DNA of 64,000 nt from Undaria pinnatifida (GCA_012845835.1 JABAKD010000011.1:11036381-11100380), one strand, 5' to 3'. Shown: positions 43,940 to 54,844, counted from the stretch's first letter. Notes: a model not told the origin generated them from the letters alone. Numbers and translations are program-made.

Positions 43940-44406
43940 GGTAATACGAAAAAAGAGATGCAGGAGGATGAGGAAGAAGAGGAGAGGGGGGAGGTGGAGC
44001 ACATGGAGGACATGAACGAGGAGGGGGAGGAGGAGGATGAGGCGGAAGAGGAAATGGGGGAAGTGGAGCACATGGAGGACATGATTGAGAAGGAGATGGA
44101 GGGGGGATGGACTACATGATGGGTGAGGAGGAGGAGGAGGAGGGGGAGGAGAGGATGAGGAGGAAGAGAAGGGGGAGGTGGAGCACATGGAGGACATGAA
44201 CGAGGAGGGGGAGGAGGAGGATGAGGTGGAAGAGGAGAAAGGGGAGGTGGAGCACATGGAGGACACGAATGAGGAGGAGGTGGAGGAGGGGATGGACTAC
44301 GTGATGGTTGAGGAGAAGGAGGAGAAGGAGGAGGAGGAGGAGGAGGAGGAGGAGGAGGAGGAGGAGGAGGAGGAGGAGGAGGAGGAGGAGGAGGAGGAGG
44401 AGGAGA

Positions 44407-44440
<34 letters not shown>

Positions 44441-44760
44441 GGAGGAAAAAGAGGAGAAGGGGGAGGTGGAGCACGTGGAGGACATGAACGAGGAGGAGTA
44501 GGAGGATGAGGAGGAAGAGAAGAAGGGGGAGGTGGAGCACATGGAGGACACGAATGAGGAGGAGGTGGAGGAGGGGATGGACTACATGATGGGTGACGAG
44601 GAGGAGGATGGGGAGGAGTAGGATGAGAAGGAAGAGGAGAATGGGGAGGTTGGGGAGGATGAGGACGAGGATGAGGAATTTACGGAAGATGGTGAGGAGG
44701 AGGAGGACGAGAAGGACGAGGGGCGGGAAAGGTCGAAGGGGGAAGGGGAAGGGGTGGGGG
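43940..44760 (+). repeat. Long purine tract, (GAG/GGA)n with a duplicated GTGGAGCACATGGAGGAC block
   Basis: About 800 bp is almost all purine on the plus strand. A ~110-bp unit with GGGGGAGGTGGAGCACATGG recurs about five times, at roughly 43,987, 44,058, 44,172, 44,247 and 44,530. A pure (GGA)n core lies near 44,320-44,410. The open frames (poly-Glu on plus, poly-Leu and poly-Ser on minus) follow from the composition. Confidence 0.85.
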
Positions 44761-44789
44761 GTGCGTAGGAAGAGTAGAGTGCCGAGGAG

Positions 44790-47090
44790 AGGGATGTTCG
44801 ACGCCATCACCCGTAACATCGGGGATGATGCCAGGAAAGTGACCATCGGTCTTGTTTCTGAGGCTATTATTATCGCGGAGAAAAACATTGGGCAGCAGAA
44901 GCAAGAAATCGTGGCCTGTGACGTTCAGCAAGGCGGGTGGCGTGTCGAAAAGTGGCAACCTCTCGGTTTGTGCCAAGTGCCAAAAATACGATCCATGGGC
45001 GTAAGGTATTACGCTTGGGCGTACCAAGGTCACCGACAGGAGAGGGCGCCAGGGTGTGGTAACGGACAGGGATGGCATGAACTTTGTGGTGCTATTTACG
45101 GGAGACCAGGAGAGTGTGTCGTACTCGCCGAAGGGGGTCCTCCGGGATGCCGATGGTGGTCAACGAGTCGTCTCGCTCGAGGAGGAAAAGCTGGCTGTCG
45201 TCACCTTCCTGGAGACGGTGATGGTCATCATCTTTGCGCACATCTTCAGGTTTGCTAAAGGCGACAGGAACCGGAAGGTCAGAAAAATATTTGATGGTAA
45301 TACAGAGGACTATTGGGGCGATGTATTCCAATCACTCCGCGATACCAGAGCGTCCGCGACGCTTCATCCGAAAGAGATGGCGAGGTTTGAGGACGATGAG
45401 GTTTTCATGGATTATGCCAACGAGCCCGGGTCGTTGTTGGGGATGAACGGCCTCACGGACATGGGAGCAAGTGGGATTATGGGGGAGACATACACACTCG
45501 GGGGGGAGACCCTCATCTTCGTGAACCACCTCGTGCGGCAACTCCAGTCTGCGCACCGCCTGGGTCGGTTCGCCAACCTCATATCAGCCGTATACCCGCT
45601 ATCATACCGAATTTTTTGCTTTCAGCGAATCGACTGGGTTCGGGCTCGACAGCAATGACAAGACAAACCGTGCCGACACCGTGGTCTTCAAGGACCAAGA
45701 ACTCGGTATGGCAACGAGGGCGCTTGCGGGGATAAATGGGAAGCGAGAGTGGTTCAGTGAGGCGCCATTATCCACGTTTAATGCGTCCACACGTACTGAG
45801 TGTGGTCTCAAGCCGCTGGACGCAACGAGCTACCACAGTAACGTGGTGGCCCCAACGCGGAAAAACCGCAGTTTCATCGAGTCGGTGGTGGCTTCGACGA
45901 AGACGAGGGGCATCCATCTGCTGGTGTATACGCCCATCACCGTCAGGTACGAGGTGCTGGCAAACACCATGAAGGAGTTGGCAACAACGGAGGAGAACAA
46001 CAAGGCCAGGGTCGGAAATTGTTCGAAGAGGTTAAAGGGTCGGATGTGCGACTTGCAGGACGAGAACTTCGCGCGTATGCAGTCGTCCTGTATACCGGAC
46101 TTCGCTGCTCCACCGAATTCATATCGGGTTCCGTCTCCGACGAAGAAATAGTCGTGTTGCGTGAGGTGCTCGAATGGCCTCCGCGCGTCGACGTGGCCAA
46201 CCGCACCAACGAGGATCATCTGTCGCCCCCACAGCACCTGGAGACGATCACCAGAGTCGTTCGACGGATTGAGAGAAAGGAGTCGGGGTGGAGGAAATCG
46301 CCACGTTCAGCCAAGCTCTGAGTGTCAAGGACGGTATAACAGCGGCTTGCCTCCGATCCAAGGATTCTCTAAGCATTCCGTCGTACAACGCGTACATCAA
46401 GGCGGGAGAGATGGAATTCAACCTACATACGACACCAAAGAACGGCACCCAGCTTAAGCAGTCGGAGCATGGAATGGCAGCAACGCACGTGAAGAGCAAG
46501 GAGTGATCTGACGACTACACGGTGATTGATGTTGGTCGTCTTGCGTCCGTTTATGCGGGAGCTTCTTGGCGAGGTGGAGGGGGGCGGTCTGTGTGCTTCC
46601 ATTGGTCCCTTCGACAGCAAGGAGAAAGCGTTCAACGCGGGCCGTCAATACGAGTGTTCGTCGGTGTTCACTTCCTCGGGATTCCTCGCTTTAGCGCTCA
46701 CATCCTCCGAACCATCCACGTCACCATGGTCTGCACGCAGTGCGTGGGCCGAAACATCAGCATCCACTCTCCCGAGGTGCAGATGGTGTTTGGTAAAGGT
46801 CGTCATGGCGTAAACCAATGCACGAAGGACTACAACGTGATCAGGATCTCGTGGGGTAGGAAGGGGGGGGGTTACAGGAATATCGACGGCCATTTTAGGC
46901 CATACGGGAGCATCATGGAAGGTGTGAACGCTTTGTACTCGAGGTCACCTCCGACTGCCGTGGCCTCCACGGCTTCCACCGCGGCTACCATCAAGCCAGC
47001 TCGCTGGTTTTCTTTTGGTGTGCGTCGCGGACGCCTAACCCACCACCGCTGCGCGTTCCTGCCGCGAGATAGTCGCGGTGTTTTGTAGTG
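44790..47090 (+). pseudogene. Unrecognised interrupted coding region
   Basis: Successive open segments have protein-like composition, unlike the shadows around them. Recognisable stretches are MFDAITRNIGDDARKVTIGL, KIFDGNTEDYWGDVFQSLRD, MGASGIMGETYTLGGETL, ATRALAGINGKREWFSEAPL, GIHLLVYTPITVRYEVLANT, EVLEWPPRVDVANRTNEDH and ATFSQALSVKDGITAACL. Together they suggest one or two former proteins of several hundred residues. I do not recognise the family. The origin could be a repeat-element or virus-like gene, so it is treated as a fossil. It is broken several times. Confidence 0.5.
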
Positions 47091-47189
47091 TGTTCCGGAC
47101 AAAGAGAGAATTAGAGCTCTGAGTCCCATTGCACTACACGAAATGACAAATCATTGTTTTTCTCTTTGGAAAGGGATACATTATTCTTC

Positions 47190-47510
47190 CTCACCCCCAA
47201 ACAACAACAAACGGGCCCCCGGGGTCCCAATCAATATGTTGATGCCTCACAAACCGAGGGAAAGGCCTGCGAAGCGTGAGAGAGGGCCAACTTACTTGGA
47301 TAAACAAAGGCGAGTCAAACCTCATGGATAATAAGAAATAGACACAAATCGTAGCAATTTCAAGTGGCGTTCCGATGAAAGGTTCAAAATAAGCCCCACA
47401 CAGCAGCAACAGGGCCCCCGGGGGTCCCAATATTGTGTTTTTTGGTGCCTCAAATATCGGGGGAAAACCCTGCAAAGCGTGAGAGAGGGTTGAAAGGGGG
47501 CGGACGTTCG
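47190..47510 (+). repeat. Degenerate ~215-bp duplication with GGGCCCCCGGGG
   Basis: Two units share CAACAA/GCAACA, GGGCCCCCGGGG(G)TCCCAAT, a GCCTC block, GGGAAA(G/A) and GCGTGAGAGAGGG. One is at 47,205-47,290 and the other at 47,400-47,490. Confidence 0.65.
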
Positions 47511-47654
47511 TACCTTATAGAGGTATCATGGTAGGTGTGAGGGACATACTCGGCGCCAACGCGACAGACGCCTCCGGAGAGTAGCTCTGGGAGTCACCAT
47601 AGGTGTCCTCGGGGTCGGTATTGACGAAACGCAAGAGGGGTACCCACGGGTACA

Positions 47655-47825
47655 ATACTGGACCCTCTACAGTGCAGGTTGAATAGTGCAGGTGCCCGGT
47701 ATAGTGCAGGTAAAATCTCTGGACACAGACAGCGCCCCCAATAGTCTAGGACCTGCAATATTAGGCAGATCCCGCTATAGTGCAGGTTAGGCACCGCGGT
47801 GCCCCACAATAGTGTAGATTGGACA
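47655..47825 (+). repeat. Cluster of TATAGTGCAGGT motifs
   Basis: Five or more direct variants of (T)A(T/C)AGTGCAGGTT occur in 170 bp (near 47,671, 47,686, 47,701, 47,775). Related forms are TAGTCTAGG and TAGTGTAGATT. Confidence 0.55.
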
Positions 47826-47904
47826 CACACGGACAGACAAACAGCGGACAGACGCAACACAAAAACGAGGGTACACGTCCTGCTGCAGACCCGAAAAGCT
47901 CTAC

Positions 47905-48238
47905 GCAGCGCAGAGGCGCACCATGCCTTGTGCGGATGGTGAACTGTGCCATCAACAAGACGCAACGCCGCAAGCCCCTCATGGCCACGTCTATCAGGCA
48001 TGATGTGGCGGGCGGCTCCACGGTAATTGCGGCAGCATGTTTGACGGCCACGAAACGAAGCGCATCTGCAGCACGTGCGTCGCCGAGGCTGGCAAGCGCA
48101 AAGCGACACCAGCTGAGAGTGCTGGGGCGGGACCATCTAAACGCCCGAAGAAAACGAAGGGGTGGAGGTGAGAAGGGTTCTGGAGCGGCCGGACAATAAC
48201 GCGAAGCTTGAGATTCTCGAGTTGATGGATGAGAGTTT
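47905..48238 (+). pseudogene. Cys-rich, possibly zinc-binding, protein fragment
   Basis: A frame starting ATG near 47,921 reads MPCADGELCHQQDATPQ, then HGHVYQ and CGGRLHGNCG, then RICSTC. The C/H spacing suggests a zinc ribbon. A basic tail PSKRPKKTKGW follows, and a short C-terminal stretch LEILELMDESFVTT ends at a stop near 48,250. One in-frame TGA lies between HVYQA and CGG, so it is either broken or spliced. A GGTGAG at ~48,170 could be a donor. Zinc ribbons of this kind accompany several DNA transposases. The family is not identified. Confidence 0.4.
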
Positions 48239-48250
48239 TGTCACCACGTA

Positions 48251-49129
48251 ATTAGGGCGGGGAGCAGTAGTTCATGTTTACTCGTTTTTTTGCAGTGCGC
48301 TTCCTGTGGTGTTTTCTCTGTTTCGTCTTTTTCTTTGTTGCAACATCGAACGAAGGCAACGATAACTGAGATTTAGCAGTAGTGTTTGCATCTTTCAACC
48401 TTTTTCGCAATATTATATGTTATGACCAGGGGTTCGCCGCGCCGGGTTGCCGCCCGCCTTGGCTCCGCGCATGCCCGCAATTTTCGAGGATGCACGATAT
48501 CTACTATGAGTTTAGGATTGCACACAAATGGAGGCTGTACATGCGACAGCACTGCCAAGGGGTACGTGTTCATTTAGATCGTGTTTGGATAAAGAAAAAT
48601 AAACACTGGAATCAGCTGCTAAACAAAACAGCAACAAATTGCGGTCTCTCACCCACCATGACGAACAACAGCAGCAGCAGCCCCCGCACAACTCAAACTT
48701 ATTCATTTATGTGTAATTTCAACAACGGCAGGAGCGACAGCTGTTGCAATTCGACAACAGCAAGCAGCATTTCCACTACAGTAATATGCACATAAATGGT
48801 GTACATACCTCACGATCGTAATACCTATATTAAAGATGATAATAAAGAGGATAATTTGTTGTATACTCGATTTATTTGCGAGAAAAACAACGTAATACGT
48901 CAACGTTAATTTCCGTAGCACCAAACTCATTAATGTCACGATTAGTGTCCAATATTACTTTCGATTAGCTTTGACTCACGAAAAACTTACTAAAAACGGG
49001 CGACCGGTGTATTACGCAGCTTGCAAAGATTCACAAAGATTATTATCGACCCTAAATATGTTGAACTCACACTTGACGTTATATAGTGCTTACCCCTGAC
49101 TACATTGCTTTGATGGAAGAGAAGACGTA
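48251..49129. other. No gene recognised
   Basis: Sequence with CAGCAGCAG short runs near 48,668. A relative of the 10,826 repeat unit (ACGCAGCTTGCAAAGA) lies at about 49,014-49,090. Confidence 0.45.
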
Positions 49130-49301
49130 ATTCATTGGAAACGCGTGGTGAGTAAGTGAGCATATCTAGAGGACCCCCTACACAGTTATTCAGAGCTGTG
49201 GTCGTGGTACCCAGAGGTGTAGAACGCCACCACATGGCAGGTTGCACCCGAACCAATCACCCACGCTCTGTCGGGATTCTTACCTAAACCACGGTACAAG
49301 C
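49130..49301 (+). mobile_element. Left piece of a relative of the Gag-only LTR element
   Basis: AGTGAGCATATCTAGAGGAC, GTAGAACGCCACC and nearby sequence match the leader at 19,670-19,815. The piece is cut at ACAAGC by another LTR element, and its continuation resumes at 53,658. Confidence 0.75.
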
Positions 49302-49626
49302 TGTTGGTTTATGCCTGTGCACAAGTCTGATTTACTATACATGGTGTTTTGGCGTATGTGATGGTACCATCTTCGGAGATGCGGAGGAACCTATGATTTC
49401 CCGAACGGATATAATAAACATAAACAAGTGATGCCTAATCCCATGATTAGGGCCACCACGTGTGTGAATTGGAAAAGCCGCTGAGTGGCACTTCTTTCCT
49501 TCCTTTCAGTATTTTAATAAATATATTCTACTTCTTCTCTTTTCCCAGCCCGATGGCGCTCCGAAATTTCATGACTACCGTCTCCGCGAGCCAGCCTGTG
49601 CCCCTAACACCTGGGTTCATCCAGCA
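49302..49626 (+). repeat. 5' LTR of the LARD-like element
   Basis: It starts TGTTGGTTTATGCCTGTGC and ends GGTTCATCCAGCA. It is a direct repeat of 53,318-53,657. Confidence 0.85.
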
Positions 49627-49660
49627 TGCTAGCAAGACTGAATAACCGGTGGTAGGGCTA

Positions 49661-50560
49661 GCAATGGATTCCAATATCGGAGCGAACCTGCCAGAACAAG
49701 AGCACCGTCGGCTTCATGAGAAATTCGATGCTGCTGTATTAGCGGTCAGACGCGAGGAAGCTGCCCGGAGAGACGAAGAACGATCCCAAAACCAGGGAGA
49801 TCAACCCAGGGAGAGAGCCGTTCAGTCACCCGAGCATCCCACGCATAATCCAGCACAAGCACAGCAGCATCAATGGGCGACACGCCCATTATCAGGGGGT
49901 AACATGGATTACTCGGATGCTCTGTGGCAGGCCATAGCGGAGATGCCCCCGAAGTGGGATTTCTCAATGAGACTATCAAACCGAGCTGACCTGCTCTGTA
50001 GAAGAAACGGAAGCGATCCAACAATGCGGAGTCGAAGTACGAAGGCGAGCCTATGAAATAGTACGGGAGTTGCAAGACCAACGAGATGCCGCCGAGGCAA
50101 GCCGAGCACCAGTAGAGGCACGAGCTGAACGGAAGGGAGCACAGGCCAAAGAGATCCATGCCCCACCATCTAGCCTAGCCAAACCCATTTGATGCAGCAG
50201 TCATCAGGCGAGAACGCCGCAAGGTCGTTGGAGCACCAGCCTGAACAGCAGAAGACGCATTCGTTCCCGTTGACATGGACTTCTGACCGCCCGGAGCAAG
50301 AATCGCGAGTTAATTTTGGGGGGGAAGAGGAGGAGGAAGAGCGAGTTTTTGATTTTTGGGATGAGGAAGTGAACGAAGAGTGGTGGAAAAAACTGATATT
50401 GGCGCAGTCGGCGGTTGACGAGCAGCTCCACTACTGCCATGGCCCCCGCCTACGCTTTCAGACTGAGACGGTGGTGACAATAAAGGGGTTGGGGATATGT
50501 ACGCGGAGAGAAACGGAAAATACCTTTTTTCGTTTGATGATGCGGTGGGTTCGGCTTTGA
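49661..50560 (+). pseudogene. Polar open segments in the LARD-like element, possible Gag remnant
   Basis: The first open segment has a Glu/Arg-rich helical stretch (EKFDAAVLAVRREEAARRDE) and then a Gln/Pro-rich part. A later segment is acidic (NFGGEEEEEERVFDFWDEEV). No known domain is recognised. Position just after the 5' LTR suggests a Gag-like origin. It is broken a few times. Confidence 0.4.
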
Positions 50561-52429
50561 GGGGGGCTGCGGTCTGGAAAGACTACGAGAAGGACGGAAG
50601 CATGTGGGAGCGAGCAGGGATCGGAACTGGGGGGTCTGTGAGCGGCGTGACGTGTGCAGGACGGGAGGTTACTTGACGTCTAACCAGGCCAAGCAGAGCT
50701 CGTGTCCGAGAAAAGTAACTACCGACTCCAGTAGACTGTTTGTTGGAGAGCAATTCTTCCTATCAGGTTTTATGATTTTCTTGTTTTCTTTCTGATGTGA
50801 TAAAAAAGTACGGGGGTTATGATAGTTGGATTTGATTTGATATACGGAAAATAGAGTAATTGGTATGCTCTTAAATCGGGTACTCTTACAGTGGTGAAGT
50901 TGCGTACCAGGTATATTCAAAATTGGAATGGAGTATGAATCTGGTACCTGGTACGAGCTGGGCCGGGCAAGAGGCCCTGATCGGGACAATATCGCAATAT
51001 CACACCCAATTTTTGAAGTTTGGATCTGAAATTTTGACACGTGATTTGAAACAAGCTGAGCAGCACATTTGAACTCGGATGCAACAGAAAAAACGTCCTT
51101 CTACGGCCGGCCCAAAATTTGTGCTGAAGCTTGAGGCGGAAAAAAGTGCATCGATTTTTTTTTTTCTTCGCATTTCACCTTCACTTTTTTTCAGCTTGAT
51201 TCAAATCACGTGTCAAAATGTCAGGTTCTAACTTCAAAAATTGAGAGGTGCATGGCCAAGTTTCCACCGAAGTGCCTCTGCACACAAATTTACAAATGTT
51301 TCAGGGATTCATCCATAACTTTCGAACGAACGTGACCCATGAAATGAAACGCATATATGTCCCTACTCCTCGTCCCAAGATGTACATGCCCAGTAAAAAT
51401 TGAGCCAATTCCATTTACGTTTTAGTTCGAGAAAGTTTTAGAAAAAGCAGTACAAAAAAATCATGAAAAAAAATGCTCAAACTAGGAGACGTGAGTGGCC
51501 AACACTTTTTCGGCATCAACTTGGCAGATTCTCAAGCTGGAGGGCCTAAAATGACCACCGTATCTAGCTGATTACGAGGATATGCTCAGTTTTCAGTGGG
51601 TCACTGTTGTTCAAAAGATATGCCCGACTGACGGATCATGGGTTTCTTGGCCGGCCCAGCTTGTAGCTAGTGAGGATATCTGCCACCAGGTCACGGGTAT
51701 ATGCAGATTATTCTTGTTTGCACGTATTGATATACGAAACTACAACTCCAGATACCTGGTATTTTGTTATTCTATTGTGACCTTTGATGGAATTAGCGAT
51801 GCGAAGGTAGAAAACGTTTTTGTGTCCACCGAAAAACTGAAGTTTCCACCCCGATATTATGCCTGCAATAATATAGTACCTGGTATGTGAAATTATTATT
51901 TACTGCCGTACGTACTCATACTGGGCAATATTGGATGATGGGGTAGGAGAAACCCGCTCGATAAAGGTCTAAAACTCGACGAGTTCGACTAAGATTTTGA
52001 ACCCGAGGGCGACTGGCCTGTTCGCGCGCTGGTAGGATGCTCGATGAAAAATACAATTTGAAAAAGGATATACCGGTATTTGCTTTGAACTGGTAGTAGA
52101 GTAGATAGGTATGATGGATGCTGGCTTCAATAGTTGGAGGAGCACATGTCCTGATCAATGTGTCCTGTAATACCAACGCGTGTTGAGAGCTTGGTATTGA
52201 TTAAACCAGAGCAGAACTGGTTGGACAAAATGAGGCTTGACTCCTGAGTAGAGGAGCTACATCTTAGCTGATTTTTTTTCATCATGAAAAAGTAGTTGGA
52301 GGCGATACCCTTACACTTTGTTTGAATTCGAGGATTGCACTTTTGAGTTTGCATTAATCAAAGGATGGAATGAGCATTATCATGACAGATGTCACGAGTA
52401 AGAGGGATGTAGGATTCACTATGTGTTCG
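50561..52429 (+). other. Non-coding internal region of the LARD-like element
   Basis: AT-rich sequence without domains. The block at about 52,315-52,420 resembles the sequence just before the 3' LTR (53,237-53,318), including TATCATGAC and a purine run before TGT(A/T)GG, so part of the 3' end seems duplicated. Confidence 0.5.
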
Positions 52430-52739
52430 TTTTTTTTTTTTTTTTTCGCACACTTTTACTTTCCAGCTTCTGGACAAGCCGTGGTCACAGGTGTCGTCCC
52501 TTCTCCCCTCCCGGTTCTTGCCTTCAATTTTTATCGCGCATAGGGTTCAGCAATCCCACTGCTCGTCGATTGTACATCGAGTGTTGCTAACTCACGCTCT
52601 CGCGCTTTCCGCAATTCAATTTGTCCACAAGAAAAAGTCCCAACGAATTTATACGAGAATGCACTCGGCGGGGCTCGAACTCACGAAACTGACCTATACC
52701 AGGCTCGAGGATAACCTGATACGCCACCGGGGCGACCGG
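52430..52739 (-). repeat. tRNA-derived SINE (family 1), minus strand, inside the LARD-like element
   Basis: The T tract at 52,430-52,446 is the tail. The body (AATCCCACTGCTCGTCGAT) and the tRNA-like head (CTATACCAGGCTCGAGGATA, then CCACCGGGGCGACCGG) follow. It is a third layer in the nest. Confidence 0.85.
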
Positions 52740-53317
52740 TACGTACCATTGCCCGAGAATCGAACTTGGGTCTGCGTTGATACTAATAGTTGTAATATTT
52801 TTCATTTTGCCTGGGGCATGTTGAAAACGAGAGTATCTAACACCAGAATTTCGCTTGATCGAAGACTTGGAAGCATATTAATTTGGGGAAACAATATTAG
52901 TAGTTTTCGAGCCTTGGATGATAAAATTTGATACCTGATATTTTTATCTTGATTTCAGCGTTGAATTTTGCTTGATCGAAGGCGTGGGAGTGTGATGATT
53001 ATTTGAGGTGAAATATGTGGTTTCGGGGTTATTTTAGGCCTTGATTTATCGAACCACAAGAGTTTTTCTTCCTGGTCTTACACGGATTAATCCTACTGCA
53101 CTCTTGATCGTCCATATTCTTATCAGCGATTTCAGTTACGATTACTGCGGTTCAATTCCGCTAGCTACGGCATTGGGTATTCATATTTGGAGCAGAGGCA
53201 ATATTGTGCTAAAATTGACATTGGATACTTGATACATGTACTTTGTTTGAATAAGCAAGGTTTTGGATGGTGCGCTTTGGATTAACGTTATCATGACGTG
53301 CACACAGGCAGAGGGGA
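52740..53317 (+). other. 3' internal region of the LARD-like element
   Basis: Non-coding and AT-rich. It ends with the polypurine tract AGGCAGAGGGGA at 53,306-53,317. Confidence 0.55.
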
Positions 53318-53657
53318 TGTTGGTTTATGCCTGTGCACAAGTCTGATTTACTATATGGTATTTTGGTGTATGTGATGGTAGCATCTTCGGAGATGCGGGG
53401 GAACCTATGGTTTCCCGAACGGACACAATACAATAAGGGGTCCCTAATCCCATGATTAGGGTCGCACTGTATGCGAGTGAGAAAAGCCCCTGAGTGGCAC
53501 TTCCTTCCTTCCTTCCTTCCTTCCTTCATTCCTTCCTTTCAGTCCTTTAATATACATTTTATATTTCTTCTCTCTTCTCAGCCCGATGGCGCTCCGGATT
53601 TCGTGACTCCCGTCTCCGCGAGCCGGCCTGTGCCTTTAACACCTGGTTCATTCATCA
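53318..53657 (+). repeat. 3' LTR of the LARD-like element
   Basis: It starts TGTTGGTTTATGCCTGTGC and ends GGTTCATTCATCA. It contains a (TTCC)n run at about 53,505-53,540. Confidence 0.85.
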
Positions 53658-54300
53658 CAAGCTACTGTCTGCTAATAGAGCTCTGACCTCTAGTTTAAGG
53701 GAACATCACGCGTGATCATCGTGATAGACCCCGACAAACCGTTAACTTGTGATTCCAGGCAACGCTGATGCGTGAAGTGGATGGCATCTTAGTGTGTCGT
53801 TGGAGATTTTAATCACCCGGTTTTCGTCCTCCGCGATCCGAAATAGGCTTCTCTCGGTGTAGGTGAACTTTACACAAGCGGTCGGTGGCTTTATCCCCGT
53901 TGCTCCTGTTGCCCTGTGAGCTCGAGAAGACAGGCGAGATGATTTCCGACCGTAGATTCAAGAGTTTACGTGTTCAAGGATTCTCGGCCGAGTACAAGGA
54001 CACCGAGATGATGATGCACCGAGACCCGACTTTTCGACATCGATCAGATGCGAAGCACAATGCGCCATCTTCACTTGGCTTTCGCGCAACAACGACACCA
54101 AAGTCGCTGGTCGTGACGTAGCCATGACTGCGGCATCGACTTGCAGTCATTGCGGAAATCAAGGGCACAACGCGCGCAACTGCTGGAAAAGGAACGGCGG
54201 CAACGAAAGCAAATCTGCTGGCGCCCTCAACAAGCAGAAGAACAACGAATATTCAAACGTCAAGGCAGCACCCAACGTTGGAGCTGAGCACAAGTGAAGT
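53658..54300 (+). pseudogene. Right piece of the Gag-element relative, with Gag remnant
   Basis: TACTGTCTG(C/T)TAATAGAGCTC and CGTGATCATCGTGATAGACC match 19,944-20,010. Further on, a shortened Gag follows (ISDRRFK, then a zinc knuckle CSHCGNQGHNARNC near 54,142-54,183). It is the continuation of 49,130-49,301, and is broken. Confidence 0.78.
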
Positions 54301-54304
54301 TCTC

Positions 54305-54485
54305 AGTGGTGATGATCGTGAACCCGTGGTACCGCTCCTTGATTTTACGCGATACGAGGCTCATAACCTATTAGAACCTCTTATATATGAGATGGCACGT
54401 AGCGTGTATCAGCTCTTAGCTAGTGTACGCTCATAGGCACGCTTTCGGATGACCCGATGAAGACACAGCCTGTATGATTTTGAGG
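54305..54485 (-). repeat. Inverted LTR-end and primer-site fragment of the Gag-element family
   Basis: CGAGGCTCATAACCTATT is the reverse complement of the LTR/primer-site junction at 19,490-19,509. The following ~110 bp match the reverse complement of the LTR end, diverged. Confidence 0.7.
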
Positions 54486-54499
54486 CAAACACGGTCAGG

Positions 54500-54840
54500 T
54501 GAAGCTTGTAGACACGCCTAAGCTAAGCAAGGCCTACTGACCAGAACGTATCCCCTCTTGGCCTGACGGGGGCTGGTCGGCACCATTCAGATGCGAGAAA
54601 GAGAGAGATAAGTTATTGTATTAGATCCAAAACGCAAAAAAACAAGCGATCTAAATAGACGTCATCTCCGAATTCCCGTGCTAGAATCAAGAGGATAAAT
54701 AGAAACCCCCGGTGTCCTCTGATCTAAATAACGTTCACACTCCACATCAGATCCTCATCAATCAATCACCACCACGAAGACCAGCTGTAGTATTTTACCA
54801 CCAATACTACACACTCTCTGGTTCTCCACCGTCCACGATG
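54500..54840 (+). repeat. Copy of the 23,698-24,045 segment of the Gag-only element
   Basis: GTAGACACGCCTAAGCTA, CCTACTGACCAGAA or TCTACTGACCAGAA, and an ACACTCT block near the end are shared in order with 23,707-24,035. Confidence 0.72.
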
Positions 54841-54844
54841 CCCC

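Larger units (their letters stand above)
49302..53657 (+). mobile_element. Non-autonomous LTR element (LARD-like) nested in a Gag-element relative
   Basis: LTRs at 49,302-49,626 (325 bp) and 53,318-53,657 (340 bp) begin TGTTGGTTTATGCC and end CA. The element is flanked by a perfect 5-bp target duplication, CAAGC (49,297-49,301 and 53,658-53,662). A polypurine tract, AGGCAGAGGGGA, abuts the 3' LTR. The internal region has one polar open segment (49,649-50,560, in pieces) and about 2.5 kb of non-coding sequence with a SINE insertion. No Pol domain is visible. The LTRs differ by many substitutions and a TTCC-repeat expansion, so it is older than the element at 18,730. Confidence 0.85.

Noticed and set aside
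44112-44888. 258-codon Leu/Phe-rich minus-strand frame as a membrane protein
   Set aside because: It is the complement of the purine tract. Poly-Leu and poly-Ser frames arise from CTC/CTT repeats, and no conserved block is visible.
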